Assembly (NCBI GenBank): GCA_003170375.1
Contig: PMZN01000122.1
Location: 4,812-14,919 of the forward strand
Source of the DNA: Acidimicrobiaceae bacterium
GTDB taxonomy: Bacteria; Actinomycetota; Acidimicrobiia; Acidimicrobiales; Bog-793
Direction: 5' to 3'
Length of the DNA stretch: 10,108 nt
Below the pieces are notes generated by a model. The model was not told the DNA's origin and made no database searches. It saw only the letters and a list, made by a program, of their open reading frames with translations. Positions 1-7,778 of the stretch are shown here, piece after piece. The translations under genes were made by a program, and so were the position numbers. How positions within the stretch are numbered: position 1 is the first letter of the stretch; the number at the start of each line of letters is the position of its first letter.

Positions 1-2171
<2,171 letters not shown>

Positions 2172-2287
2172 GGGTCTACTCCTCGCGAGTGCTGATCGAC
2201 CGGAAAACAGGGATAAGCGGTGCGTGGGCGCGCGTCAAGGAACTTGAAGTGGAAAGGTCACTTGACGGGAGGGCACGGCAACCGTTC

Positions 2288-2316
2288 ATGTTACACGCGC
2301 GGGGACGCGCGAGCAA
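2288..2316 (-). promoter_or_regulatory. candidate internal promoter for rpoB
   Basis: On the minus strand, TTGCTC (2316-2311) and TAACAT (2293-2288) are separated by exactly 17 nt. They resemble sigma-70 -35 and -10 elements. Transcription would start near 2281 and give a leader of roughly 110 nt before the rpoB TTG. The spacer between the two boxes contains the CGCGCG inverted repeat. This is sequence resemblance only. Confidence 0.35.
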
Positions 2317-2410
2317 GCGGCACACAGTTGTCGCCTCGCGAAGGGTACGGGAACCGTGCTCCCAGGTCAAGGTGTCTTTGGCACTGTCACCCAACAGTGG
2401 CCCTGCACAA

Positions 2411-2438
2411 CCCCCTGGGCATGACAGCCCAGCAGGGG
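2411..2438 (-). terminator. candidate attenuator hairpin after rplL
   Basis: Starting two bases after the rplL TAG, the minus strand can fold as CCCC, a TG bulge, then CTGGGC, a 6-nt loop, GCCCAG and GGGG. That is ten G/C-rich pairs around one bulge. Only two T residues follow, so it is not a classic full intrinsic terminator. Partial termination or processing that lowers rpoB relative to rplL is more likely. Confidence 0.4.
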
Positions 2439-2440
2439 CA

Positions 2441-2824
2441 CTACTTGAGCTCGACTGACGCGCCAGCCTCCTCCAGCTGGGTCTTGGCCTTCTCGGCATC
2501 CTCCTTCGACACCTTCTCGAGCACAGCCTTCGGGGCGCTGTCCACGAGGTCCTTCGCCTCTTTCAGCCCCAGGCTGGTGAGAGAGCGCACCTCCTTGATC
2601 ACCTGAATCTTCTTCTCGCCCGCAGCGAGCAGGATGACGTCGAACTCGTCCTGCTCCTCCTCTGCCGGCGCCGCCTCGCCACCCCCGTTCGAAGCGACGG
2701 CCGCCACGGCCACCGGAGCTGCCGCAGTCACGCCGAACTTCTCCTCGAACGCCTTCAATAGCTCGCTCAGCTCGAGCACCGTCATGCTCGCGATGCCGTC
2801 GAGGATCTCTTCCTTGGTTGCCAT
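2441..2824 (-). CDS. rplL: 50S ribosomal protein L7/L12
   Basis: This is the ribosomal stalk protein that recruits the translational GTPases (EF-Tu, EF-G, IF2). The 127 residues match the family length. Residues 1-32 form the dimerisation domain that binds L10. Residues ~33-58 are an Ala/Gly/Glu-rich flexible hinge. Residues ~59-127 are the C-terminal factor-binding domain, with I-Q-V-I-K-E-V-R and G-L-K-E-A-K-D-L-V. The ATG is preceded by a perfect AGGAGG four bases upstream, one of the best ribosome binding sites in the window. This suits a protein present in several copies per ribosome. It lies 69 bp after rplJ and is probably cotranscribed with it. Confidence 0.99.
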   Translation of the reverse strand: MATKEEILDGIASMTVLELSELLKAFEEKFGVTAAAPVAVAAVASNGGGEAAPAEEEQDEFDVILLAAGEKKIQVIKEVRSLTSLGLKEAKDLVDSAPKAVLEKVSKEDAEKAKTQLEEAGASVELK

Positions 2825-2893
2825 GTTTCCTCCTGTTGTGCGAATGGTTGTCGATAGTGCCTAGAGCCGGTTTGCCCTGAGCCCGCCCCCGAG

Positions 2894-3484
2894 TCAGCCC
2901 TCGGCGGGCTCGGCCGTGTCGGTGACCTCGGCCGTGTCGCTCGCCACGGCTGCCTCGGCTACGCCGCCTCGCTTGTCGATCAACGCAGACAGCCCGTAGG
3001 CGAGGCTTCTCGGAAGCGCTTGAAGCAAACCGGCAAACTGCCGCATCGGGGCAGCGATCGCGCCGGCGAGCTGGGCGAGCAGCACGGCACGAGAAGGAAG
3101 GTCCGCGAGGGCGCTCGCACCATTGGCATCGAGCAGCTGGGTGCCGAGAAGCCCGCCCTTCACGACGAGCTGCGGGTGCACTCGACCGAAGTCTCGAAGC
3201 ACCTTCGCGACCGGCCCGATATCGTCACGGACGAAGACGATCGCGGTCGGTCCCTTCAAATACGCATCCAGAGCTGCCTGGTTGGTATCCGCGGTCGCGC
3301 GGCGCACCAGGGTGTTCTTGAAGATCTTGTAGTCCGCACCCGCGGTGCGCAGCTGGCGGCGCAAGGTTGCCAGGTCGCCCACCTTGAGGCCGCGGTACTC
3401 GGTGAGGATCGCCGCGCTCGAGCTGGCGAGGTGCTCGCGCACCTCCTCCACGACGGCGACCTTCTCAGGTCTCGGTCCTGCCAT
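2894..3484 (-). CDS. rplJ: 50S ribosomal protein L10
   Basis: L10 anchors L7/L12 dimers to 23S rRNA at the base of the stalk. The family N-terminus is clear: R-P-E-K-V-A-V-V-E-E-V, then A-I-L-T-E-Y-R-G-L-K-V-G-D-L and Y-K-I-F-K-N-T-L-V-R-R-A. The C-terminal part ends in an Ala/Glu/Thr-rich acidic tail, common in actinobacterial L10. I chose the ATG at 3484 (196 aa) over one six codons upstream because AGGAG sits 5 nt before it. The 228-bp leader upstream contains RNA structures expected for L10 autoregulation. rplL follows after 69 bp. Confidence 0.97.
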   Translation of the reverse strand: MAGPRPEKVAVVEEVREHLASSSAAILTEYRGLKVGDLATLRRQLRTAGADYKIFKNTLVRRATADTNQAALDAYLKGPTAIVFVRDDIGPVAKVLRDFGRVHPQLVVKGGLLGTQLLDANGASALADLPSRAVLLAQLAGAIAAPMRQFAGLLQALPRSLAYGLSALIDKRGGVAEAAVASDTAEVTDTAEPAEG

Positions 3485-3505
3485 GAGCGCTCCTTTGATC
3501 ACATG

Positions 3506-3524
3506 CCCCGGGGCGACCCCGGGG
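3506..3524 (-). promoter_or_regulatory. 8-bp G/C hairpin just upstream of the rplJ ribosome binding site
   Basis: CCCCGGGG occurs twice, separated by three bases (CGA on the plus strand). The two copies pair over eight G-C pairs with a 3-nt loop. The hairpin ends 21 bp before the rplJ ATG, immediately ahead of the AAAGGAG ribosome binding site. No T-run follows, so it does not look like an intrinsic terminator. A role in translational control, or as a barrier against upstream folding, is inference. Confidence 0.5.
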
Positions 3525-3569
3525 ATAAGACTCCGGAAGGATCGCGACGCGCAGGACGTGGGAAGCGCT

Positions 3570-3640
3570 TGGCACTTCGCCTCGTCAGGCGGGTCGGAAA
3601 CCCTTTCAGCGCCCTTCGGCGCACCGGAGATCTACGGCGA
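3570..3640 (-). ncRNA. probable ribosomal protein L10 leader
   Basis: The region between rplA and rplJ holds three consecutive minus-strand stems: GCGCC-GAAG-GGCGC (3622-3609), GGGT/ACCC (3603-3591) and GCC-TGACGA-GGC (3590-3579). They are preceded by GCCGTAGA and GGTGC segments. L10 leaders bind the L10-(L12) complex through a kink-turn and repress rplJ-rplL. The position directly before rplJ and the CTGAnGAGG-like element fit that class. I could not run a covariance model, so the exact limits are approximate. Confidence 0.5.
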
Positions 3641-3712
3641 GTTGTTCAACTGGTAGATGAAGCGTAGCCGACCGCTGCGGACGGGTCATCCAGCAAGCGA
3701 CGTTCGCTCTTC

Positions 3713-4435
3713 TCAGGCTGACGCCGCCAGCACCTCGTCGATGATCCGCGCCTTGGCCGGATCAATCCTCACGCCTGGGCCCATCGTCGAGCTCACGGTG
3801 ACGGACCGCAGGTAGCGACCCTTGGCAGCCGCGGGCTTAGCTCGGATGAGCTCGTCGATGGCCGACCGGTAGTTCTCGACCAGCTGAGCGCGATCGAAAG
3901 ACGCCTTGCCGATCGGGACGTGCACGTTGCCGACCCGATCGGTCCGGTACTCCACCCGGCCGGCCTTGAACTCGGCGACCGCTTTCGCAATATCCGTGGT
4001 CACGGTCCCGGTCTTGGGGTTTGGCATCAGGCCGCGGGGCCCGAGCACGCGCCCGAGCCGTCCGACCTGAGCCATCAGATCCGGCGTGGCGATGGCGACG
4101 TCGAATGCAAGAAAACCCTCTTTCTCGATCCGGAGCACGAGGTCGTCTGTTCCCACAATGTCGGCGCCCGCGGCACGCGCCGCGGCGGCCTGCTCGCCGG
4201 CGGCGAAGACAGCGACGCGTACGAGTCGCCCGGTGCCCGCTGGCAGCGAGAGCGAGCCGCGGACAATCTGGTCGGCGCGCCGTGGATCGACGCCGAGTCG
4301 CGTGGCCAGCTCGATGGTCTCGTCGAACCGGGCCTTTGCGAGGCTCTTGACCAGTTCCAGCGCCTCGACAGGCGGATACAGACGATCGCGGTCATATCCC
4401 TTCACCGCTTCGGCGTAGCGCTTTCCCTTGTTCAC
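3713..4435 (-). CDS. rplA: 50S ribosomal protein L1
   Basis: L1 binds 23S rRNA and forms the mobile stalk that helps release deacylated tRNA; in several bacteria it also represses translation of its own mRNA. The family signature [16 protein letters not shown] lies at about residues 131-146. The C-terminal domain I segment contains the expected [11 protein letters not shown]. The open frame extends upstream, but the N-terminal family start (V-N-K-G-K-R-Y) fits a GTG at 4435 with GGGAG about 8 nt ahead. That gives 240 aa, against the usual 229-235. It follows rplK after 49 bp, the standard L11 operon order. Confidence 0.97.
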   Translation of the reverse strand: MNKGKRYAEAVKGYDRDRLYPPVEALELVKSLAKARFDETIELATRLGVDPRRADQIVRGSLSLPAGTGRLVRVAVFAAGEQAAAARAAGADIVGTDDLVLRIEKEGFLAFDVAIATPDLMAQVGRLGRVLGPRGLMPNPKTGTVTTDIAKAVAEFKAGRVEYRTDRVGNVHVPIGKASFDRAQLVENYRSAIDELIRAKPAAAKGRYLRSVTVSSTMGPGVRIDPAKARIIDEVLAASA

Positions 4436-4484
4436 TTGCAGAGCTCCCTTCGAACTGACGCGCCGCTCGACTGCGAGACGGTCG

Positions 4485-4913
4485 TCACTTGCTGACCGCG
4501 ACGCCCATGGAGCGAGCGGTGCCCGCCACCTGGTGCTTTGCAGCCTCGAGATCGTTGGCATTGAGATCCGGCATCTTCTTTGACGCAATCTCCGCGACCT
4601 GGTCGTCGGTGATCGAGCCGGCGGACTCGCGCCCGGCGAGGTTGCTCCCCTTCTCGAGACCGGCCGCCTCCCGGATGAGGAACGTAGTGGGCGGTGTCTT
4701 CAACACGAACGTGAACGAGCGATCCTCGTAGATCGTTATCTCGACCGGGACTATCGTGCCTCGCTGGTTCTCGGTCGCGGCGTTGTACTGCTTGCAGAAC
4801 TCCATCGTCTGCACACCATGTGGACCGAGGGCCGTCCCGACCGGGGGTGCCGGAGTGGCTGCTCCCGCGGGCAGTTGGATCTTTACGATGGCGGCGACGC
4901 GACGACGTGCCAT
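4485..4913 (-). CDS. rplK: 50S ribosomal protein L11
   Basis: L11 binds the GTPase-associated region of 23S rRNA and takes part in factor-dependent GTP hydrolysis. The 142 residues match the family length. The N-terminal domain carries [13 protein letters not shown], the proline-rich segment facing the thiostrepton site. The C-terminal domain holds T-P-P-T-T-F-L-I and M-P-D-L-N-A, ending in A-R-S-M-G-V. The ATG at 4913 is preceded by GAGGAAG about 7 nt upstream. It lies 34 bp after nusG. Confidence 0.99.
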   Translation of the reverse strand: MARRRVAAIVKIQLPAGAATPAPPVGTALGPHGVQTMEFCKQYNAATENQRGTIVPVEITIYEDRSFTFVLKTPPTTFLIREAAGLEKGSNLAGRESAGSITDDQVAEIASKKMPDLNANDLEAAKHQVAGTARSMGVAVSK

Positions 4914-4947
4914 GAAGGTTCTTCCTCTTTCTTTCGCTGCCAGGCGC

Positions 4948-5700
4948 TCAGAGCTTGGCGACCTGGCTGAATTCGAGCTCGACCGGAGTCTCGCGACCGA
5001 AGATGTTAACGAGCACCTTGAGCTTCAGTTGGTCCTCGTTGATCTCCGCGATCTGGCCGGAGAAGTCGGCGAACGGACCTTCCTTGACCCGAACCGTGTC
5101 ACCGACCTGGTGCTCGAGGCGCGGCTTGGAGCGGTGCTTCTGGCCCTCAATCCCCTCTGGCCGCACCTGGAGGATCGCCTCGACCTCGGCCCGTGGCAAG
5201 GGTGTCGGCTTGGTGCCAGGACCGACGAAGCCCGTGACACCGGGCGTCTGACGGATGACCGACCAGGAATCGTCGTCGAGGTCGCAACGACACAGGAGGT
5301 AGCCCGGAAAGACCTTCCGCTGCACGAATACCCGCTTGCCGCCCTTGATCTCGGCGACTTCCTCCATCGGGATCACGACCTCGAAGATCCGGTCCTCCAT
5401 GTTCATCGATGAGATTCGGCTCTCGAGGTTCGACTTCACTTTGTTCTCGTAGCCGGCATAAGTGTGCACGACGTACCAGAGACCCGGCCGGTCGTACGGG
5501 CTGGGCTCGCCGGCCGCGACCTCGTCATCGCCTCCTTGCGAGGGCAGCTCGTACTCGAGCAGGTCGAAGCCGGCCGACTTCGGACCGGCCTCGATCGGTT
5601 CTTCGGGGAGCCGCGGCTCTGCGGACAAGGTGTCCTCGGCCTTCGCTTCTGGATTGATCGCACTCACGTCGTCGTCTCCGGGGTTGTCTTCGTCGCTCAC
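4948..5700 (-). CDS. nusG: transcription termination/antitermination protein NusG
   Basis: NusG binds the clamp of RNA polymerase and links elongation to Rho or the ribosome. From the GTG at 5700 the protein has 250 residues. Residues 1-73 are an acidic, low-complexity extension typical of actinobacterial NusG. Residues ~74-165 form the NGN domain, with [14 protein letters not shown] and F-P-G-Y-L-L. Residues ~198-232 are the KOW domain, with [12 protein letters not shown]. The GTG overlaps the secE stop codon (GTGA), which suggests translational coupling. A second in-frame GTG at 5667 has GGAG 8 nt upstream and would give 239 residues without touching any domain. I cannot decide between the two. 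Confidence 0.97.
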   Translation of the reverse strand: MSDEDNPGDDDVSAINPEAKAEDTLSAEPRLPEEPIEAGPKSAGFDLLEYELPSQGGDDEVAAGEPSPYDRPGLWYVVHTYAGYENKVKSNLESRISSMNMEDRIFEVVIPMEEVAEIKGGKRVFVQRKVFPGYLLCRCDLDDDSWSVIRQTPGVTGFVGPGTKPTPLPRAEVEAILQVRPEGIEGQKHRSKPRLEHQVGDTVRVKEGPFADFSGQIAEINEDQLKLKVLVNIFGRETPVELEFSQVAKL

Positions 5701-6011
5701 GAGCCGAAGAGAAAGAGCACGCCCTTGGCGAACCCGTAGTCGAGGCCGAAGACGAGGCCGACCATGAACACGAGGGTCACGAACACGACGAGGGTGTACT
5801 TGACAACCTCTGGGCGGTTCGGCCAAGCAACCTTAGCGAGTTCGTTGCGAACCTCGCGCGCGAACTCGACGATCCTCGCGGGAAGCCCCGGTCGATCGGG
5901 GGTGGGGGGCCGCCGTTGCGCGCTGGGAGGTGGCCGACGGCCAACGGCCGGCGCGCCTTCCTCGTCAATCTGGCCCTGCTTCTGCAGGAGACGCTTCGTT
6001 TGTCGGTTCAC
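5697..6011 (-). CDS. secE: preprotein translocase subunit SecE
   Basis: SecE is the small membrane subunit that clamps SecY in the Sec translocon. The 104 residues contain a basic and Pro-rich cytoplasmic part (~1-44), the amphipathic family segment E-V-R-N-E-L-A-K-V-A-W-P-N-R-P-E-V at ~53-69, and one membrane span at ~72-92. The start is GTG at 6011 with GAGG 8 nt upstream, giving V-N-R-Q-T-K-R, a common actinobacterial SecE N-terminus. The frame stays open further upstream, but that DNA is tRNA-Trp. nusG overlaps its stop by 4 nt. Confidence 0.97.
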   Translation of the reverse strand: MNRQTKRLLQKQGQIDEEGAPAVGRRPPPSAQRRPPTPDRPGLPARIVEFAREVRNELAKVAWPNRPEVVKYTLVVFVTLVFMVGLVFGLDYGFAKGVLFLFGS

Positions 6012-6042
6012 GCAACAATCCTCGGCTCGAAAGAGCAGTGAG

Positions 6043-6115
6043 CAGGGCAGGAGGGACTCGAACCCCCAACCGCCGGTTTTGGAGACCGGTGCTCTACCAA
6101 TTGAGCTACTGCCCT
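6043..6115 (-). tRNA. tRNA-Trp (anticodon CCA)
   Basis: The 73-nt cloverleaf reads on the minus strand: acceptor AGGGCAG pairs fully with CTGCCCT, the D arm is GCTC/GAGC, and the anticodon stem CCGGT/ACCGG encloses loop CTCCAAA, giving anticodon CCA. The T stem GGGGG/CCCTC has one G-T pair and loop TTCGAGT. Discriminator G; the 3' CCA is not encoded. tRNA-Trp directly before secE is the usual actinobacterial arrangement, 31 bp ahead of the secE GTG. It must be excised from, or bypass, the same transcript. Confidence 0.98.
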
Positions 6116-6149
6116 CCGGGCCGGGGTCTTGGCCCGCCAATGACTGAGC

Positions 6150-6166
6150 ACCCGGTCGCCCCGGGT
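6150..6166 (-). terminator. weak hairpin between the anti-sigma gene and tRNA-Trp
   Basis: ACCCGG and CCGGGT form a 6-bp stem with a 5-nt loop, six bases past the anti-sigma stop codon. No T-run follows on the minus strand. It may be a processing or partial termination structure separating the sigma/anti-sigma message from tRNA-Trp and secE. The evidence is thin. Confidence 0.25.
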
Positions 6167-6171
6167 CGGCA

Positions 6172-6648
6172 TCACGATAGCACCACGGGCCGGAGCCTCC
6201 GCAGGCGGCCGCGATGCACGGCGGTCACGGCGATCATCGCCGCGGCAGGAGCAGCAAAAGCACCGACGTAGACGAGCCGGCGCCCGGTGAGAACAGAGCG
6301 GATGACGCGCCGCTGAGCCGCCGCCTCGAGCGCGCAGAGCACGTCGGCCACTGCTCCAGGTGGTGGTTCGGCCCTGTAGGACCGCAACTGGTTGAGCAGT
6401 CGAAGCAGCTTGCGATACCTGGCGAGCTCGGATTGGCAACGGAGACAAGCCCCAACGTGCTCGACGACGACCTCGTCAGCCGAGGAGCCTCCGTCGAGGA
6501 TCGATGGCAGAACGAGGGCGACCTCTGCGCACGAGACGCTGGCGCACGGGACGCTGGCCCGGGCGACCCGGCCGCGCGTGACCCGGGCGCGAGAAGCGCC
6601 CAACGCCGCGCTCCCTGCGAAAAACACCTGTTCAAACCGCGGCTGCAC
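6172..6648 (-). CDS. anti-sigma factor with zinc-finger (ZAS-type) domain and one membrane span
   Basis: This protein probably binds and inactivates the ECF sigma factor encoded directly upstream. From GTG 6648 it has 158 residues. H64-x3-C68-x2-C71 is the zinc-binding signature of ZAS-type anti-sigma factors, with C40 or C35 as a possible fourth ligand. The preceding V-L-P-S-I-L-D-G-G matches the usual first helix. Residues ~125-145 are a single hydrophobic segment, followed by a short basic tail, so the zinc domain should be cytoplasmic. Residues ~22-45 form a five-residue repeat encoded by a 15-nt tandem repeat. The start is uncertain: GTG 6648 overlaps the sigma gene by 17 nt and has AGAGG 9 nt upstream, while TTG 6603 has GGGAG 7 nt upstream and gives 143 residues. 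The inferred sigma partner rests on adjacency. Confidence 0.82.
   Translation of the reverse strand: MQPRFEQVFFAGSAALGASRARVTRGRVARASVPCASVSCAEVALVLPSILDGGSSADEVVVEHVGACLRCQSELARYRKLLRLLNQLRSYRAEPPPGAVADVLCALEAAAQRRVIRSVLTGRRLVYVGAFAAPAAAMIAVTAVHRGRLRRLRPVVLS
6527..6601. repeat. 15-nt tandem repeat (two near-identical units, three degenerate)
   Basis: Units at 6527-6541 and 6542-6556 differ at one base. Three more diverged 15-nt units follow to 6601. In the anti-sigma frame they encode the pentapeptides E/S/R-V-x-x-A/G, including S-V-P-C-A and S-V-S-C-A. The array duplicates a cysteine just before the zinc domain. Confidence 0.6.
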
Positions 6649-7354
6649 GGCGGGTCGCCTCTTCGGTCTGGAGCTCGGCGCCGATCGTCACGTCGGCTCT
6701 AAAGCCAACCTCGGAGCGAGCGCGAGCGCGAGCCCCGTCCCCGACTCCGGCGGGGGCCCGCGGACGCTCCCTCGTGCGGCTCAGCCCGCCCGCGGCGCCG
6801 GCCGGTGCGAACAACTGCTCACGCAGACGGCGGCGGGCCCGGTGGAGGCGCACCTTGGCCGCGGTCTGGCTGATGCCCAGCTCGCGAGCAATCTCCTCGT
6901 GCGCCAGGTCGTAGACGTCCCTGAGCACGACTACCATCCGCATCTGGTCTGGAAGATCCGAGAGGGCCTCCACGAGACGCTCCCGATCATCGGCCGTCCC
7001 AGCTGCGGTCTCCGGATCGCGTTCGGAGCGCGTCTCGAGAACCTCGAGATCGTCGTCGAGCTCGACGTGGGAGGTTCGCCGGCGCTTGGCCACGAGAGTG
7101 GCCGAGCAATTCGCAGTAATGCGATACAGCCATGTCCCGAAAGCAGAGTCGCCCCGGAACTTGCCCAGCTTGCGGAAGGCCCGCAGATAGGTCTCCTGCA
7201 GCACGTCGCGCGCATCGTGCTCATTGCCCACAAGACGCAGTGCCAAGGCGTAACAGTCAGTCGAGGTGGCGCGTACCAGGTGCTCGAAGGCCGTCCTGTC
7301 CCCGTGCCTGGCGAGCTCGACGAGGTAGGCGAGGTCGTCGGCCTCGCGGTTCAG
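6632..7354 (-). CDS. ECF-family RNA polymerase sigma factor (likely CTG start)
   Basis: This is a sigma-70 family factor of the extracytoplasmic-function type, redirecting RNA polymerase to a stress or signal regulon that cannot be named here. Counting from the CTG at 7354 it has 240 residues. Sigma-2 lies at ~22-93 ([24 protein letters not shown]), a linker at ~94-125, and sigma-4 at ~126-182 ([12 protein letters not shown], then the helix-turn-helix [20 protein letters not shown]). An Ala/Arg-rich tail of about 57 residues follows. No ATG, GTG or TTG lies between the rpmG stop and the sigma-2 domain. The CTG overlaps the rpmG stop (CTGA) and has AAGGAG 5 nt upstream. Other possible starts, GTG 7468 or TTG 7477, lie inside rpmG. 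The next gene is its probable anti-sigma factor. Confidence 0.88.
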   Translation of the reverse strand: MNREADDLAYLVELARHGDRTAFEHLVRATSTDCYALALRLVGNEHDARDVLQETYLRAFRKLGKFRGDSAFGTWLYRITANCSATLVAKRRRTSHVELDDDLEVLETRSERDPETAAGTADDRERLVEALSDLPDQMRMVVVLRDVYDLAHEEIARELGISQTAAKVRLHRARRRLREQLFAPAGAAGGLSRTRERPRAPAGVGDGARARARSEVGFRADVTIGAELQTEEATRRAAAV

Positions 7355-7515
7355 CGCGTCTCCTTGTGAACTGTGTGCTGCCGATCGAACTGGCAGTACT
7401 TCTTCATCTCGATCCGCTCGCGGTCGTTCTGCTTGTTCTTCATGGTGATGTAGTTCCTGCGCTTGCACACTTCGCAAGCGAGGGTCACCTTGACTCGCTT
7501 CTCGTTCTTGGCCAC
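7351..7515 (-). CDS. rpmG: 50S ribosomal protein L33
   Basis: L33 is a small zinc-ribbon ribosomal protein near the E site. The 54 residues match the family: [15 protein letters not shown], then [11 protein letters not shown] and a C-terminal H-T-V-H-K-E-T-R. The GTG at 7515 is preceded by GAGGAG with 7 nt spacing. The first zinc knuckle (C14-E-V-C17) is intact. The second has only C41, in C-Q-F-D, so the fourth cysteine of the C+ form is absent. It is 27 bp downstream of tRNA-Met, and its stop overlaps the likely sigma-factor start. Confidence 0.97.
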   Translation of the reverse strand: MAKNEKRVKVTLACEVCKRRNYITMKNKQNDRERIEMKKYCQFDRQHTVHKETR

Positions 7516-7542
7516 TTTGCTGCTCCTCTGCTCCACTCCCGG

Positions 7543-7616
7543 TAGCGGCGGCCGGACTCGAACCGGCGACCCCACGATTATGAGCCGTGTGCTCTTACCA
7601 ACTGAGCTACGCCGCC
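7543..7616 (-). tRNA. tRNA-Met (anticodon CAU, elongator type)
   Basis: The 74-nt cloverleaf has acceptor GGCGGCG paired with CGCCGCT (first pair G-T), D arm GCTC/GAGC, and anticodon stem CACGG/TCGTG enclosing CTCATAA, giving CAU. The T arm is GCCGG-TTCGAGT-CCGGC. Discriminator A, followed by CCG rather than a complete CCA. The anticodon stem lacks the three G-C pairs of initiator tRNA. The position before rpmG matches the elongator Met gene of other actinobacteria; an Ile2 (lysidine) identity is less likely. Confidence 0.93.
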
Positions 7617-7620
7617 GCGG

Positions 7621-7693
7621 AGCCCCCTGTCGGAATCGAACCGACGACACCAGCCTTACCATGGCTGTGCTCTGCCGACTGAGCTAAGGGGGC
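7621..7693 (-). tRNA. tRNA-Thr (anticodon GGU)
   Basis: The 73-nt cloverleaf has acceptor GCCCCCT/AGGGGGC, D arm GCTC/GAGC, and anticodon stem CAGCC/GGCTG enclosing ATGGTAA, giving GGU. The T arm is GTCGG-TTCGATT-CCGAC. Discriminator T; no encoded CCA. It is the first gene of the minus-strand translation cluster and ends only 4 bp before tRNA-Met, so the two are surely cotranscribed. Confidence 0.98.
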
Positions 7694-7732
7694 GGTGCCA
7701 GTCACCATCGGCTGGCGCTGCCGCGACCGCCG

Positions 7733-7738
7733 ATCATA
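7733..7738 (-). promoter_or_regulatory. candidate -10 element for the tRNA-Thr / translation operon
   Basis: TATGAT on the minus strand lies about 40 bp before the tRNA-Thr 5' end and matches the TATAAT consensus at five of six positions. The -35 side is poor (TGGGTT with a 17-nt spacer). The interval between tRNA-Thr and the divergent acetyltransferase is only 85 bp, so any promoters for both directions must lie close together here. Confidence 0.4.
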
Positions 7739-7778
7739 TCCGCGACGAGCAGGAGAACCCAGCAGGCGCGTCATTACG

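Larger units (their letters stand above)
2172..2440 (-). other. rplL-rpoB intergenic region with several predicted RNA hairpins
   Basis: This 269-bp non-coding spacer separates the rplL stop from the rpoB TTG. It holds at least three inverted repeats: 2411-2438 directly after the rplL stop, 2380-2402 with CACTGT/ACAGTG arms, and 2296-2311 with CGCGCG arms around a 4-nt loop. A GTCAAG/CTTGAC pair also lies at 2234-2266. A promoter-like pair lies at 2288-2316. In other bacteria the equivalent spacer holds an attenuator and an mRNA-processing site that set the RpoB to L7/L12 ratio. A similar role here is inferred from position and structure. Short open frames on both strands in this spacer look like chance. 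Confidence 0.6.

Noticed and set aside
2176..2606. Small open frames on both strands in the rplL-rpoB spacer
   Set aside because: They overlap predicted RNA structures or rplL, differ in frame, and encode no recognisable protein. Chance frames in GC-rich DNA.
3020..3667. 215-codon plus-strand open frame over rplJ
   Set aside because: Antisense to rplJ and its leader, with no ribosome binding site or family resemblance.
3625..3712. Promoter immediately after rplA for rplJ
   Set aside because: TTGCTG and TTGAAC motifs are present, but no matching -10 sequence lies at a suitable distance.
7543..7693. tRNA genes as integration sites for a mobile element
   Set aside because: No integrase, no duplicated tRNA 3' end and no foreign-looking DNA is seen beside the tRNA genes.
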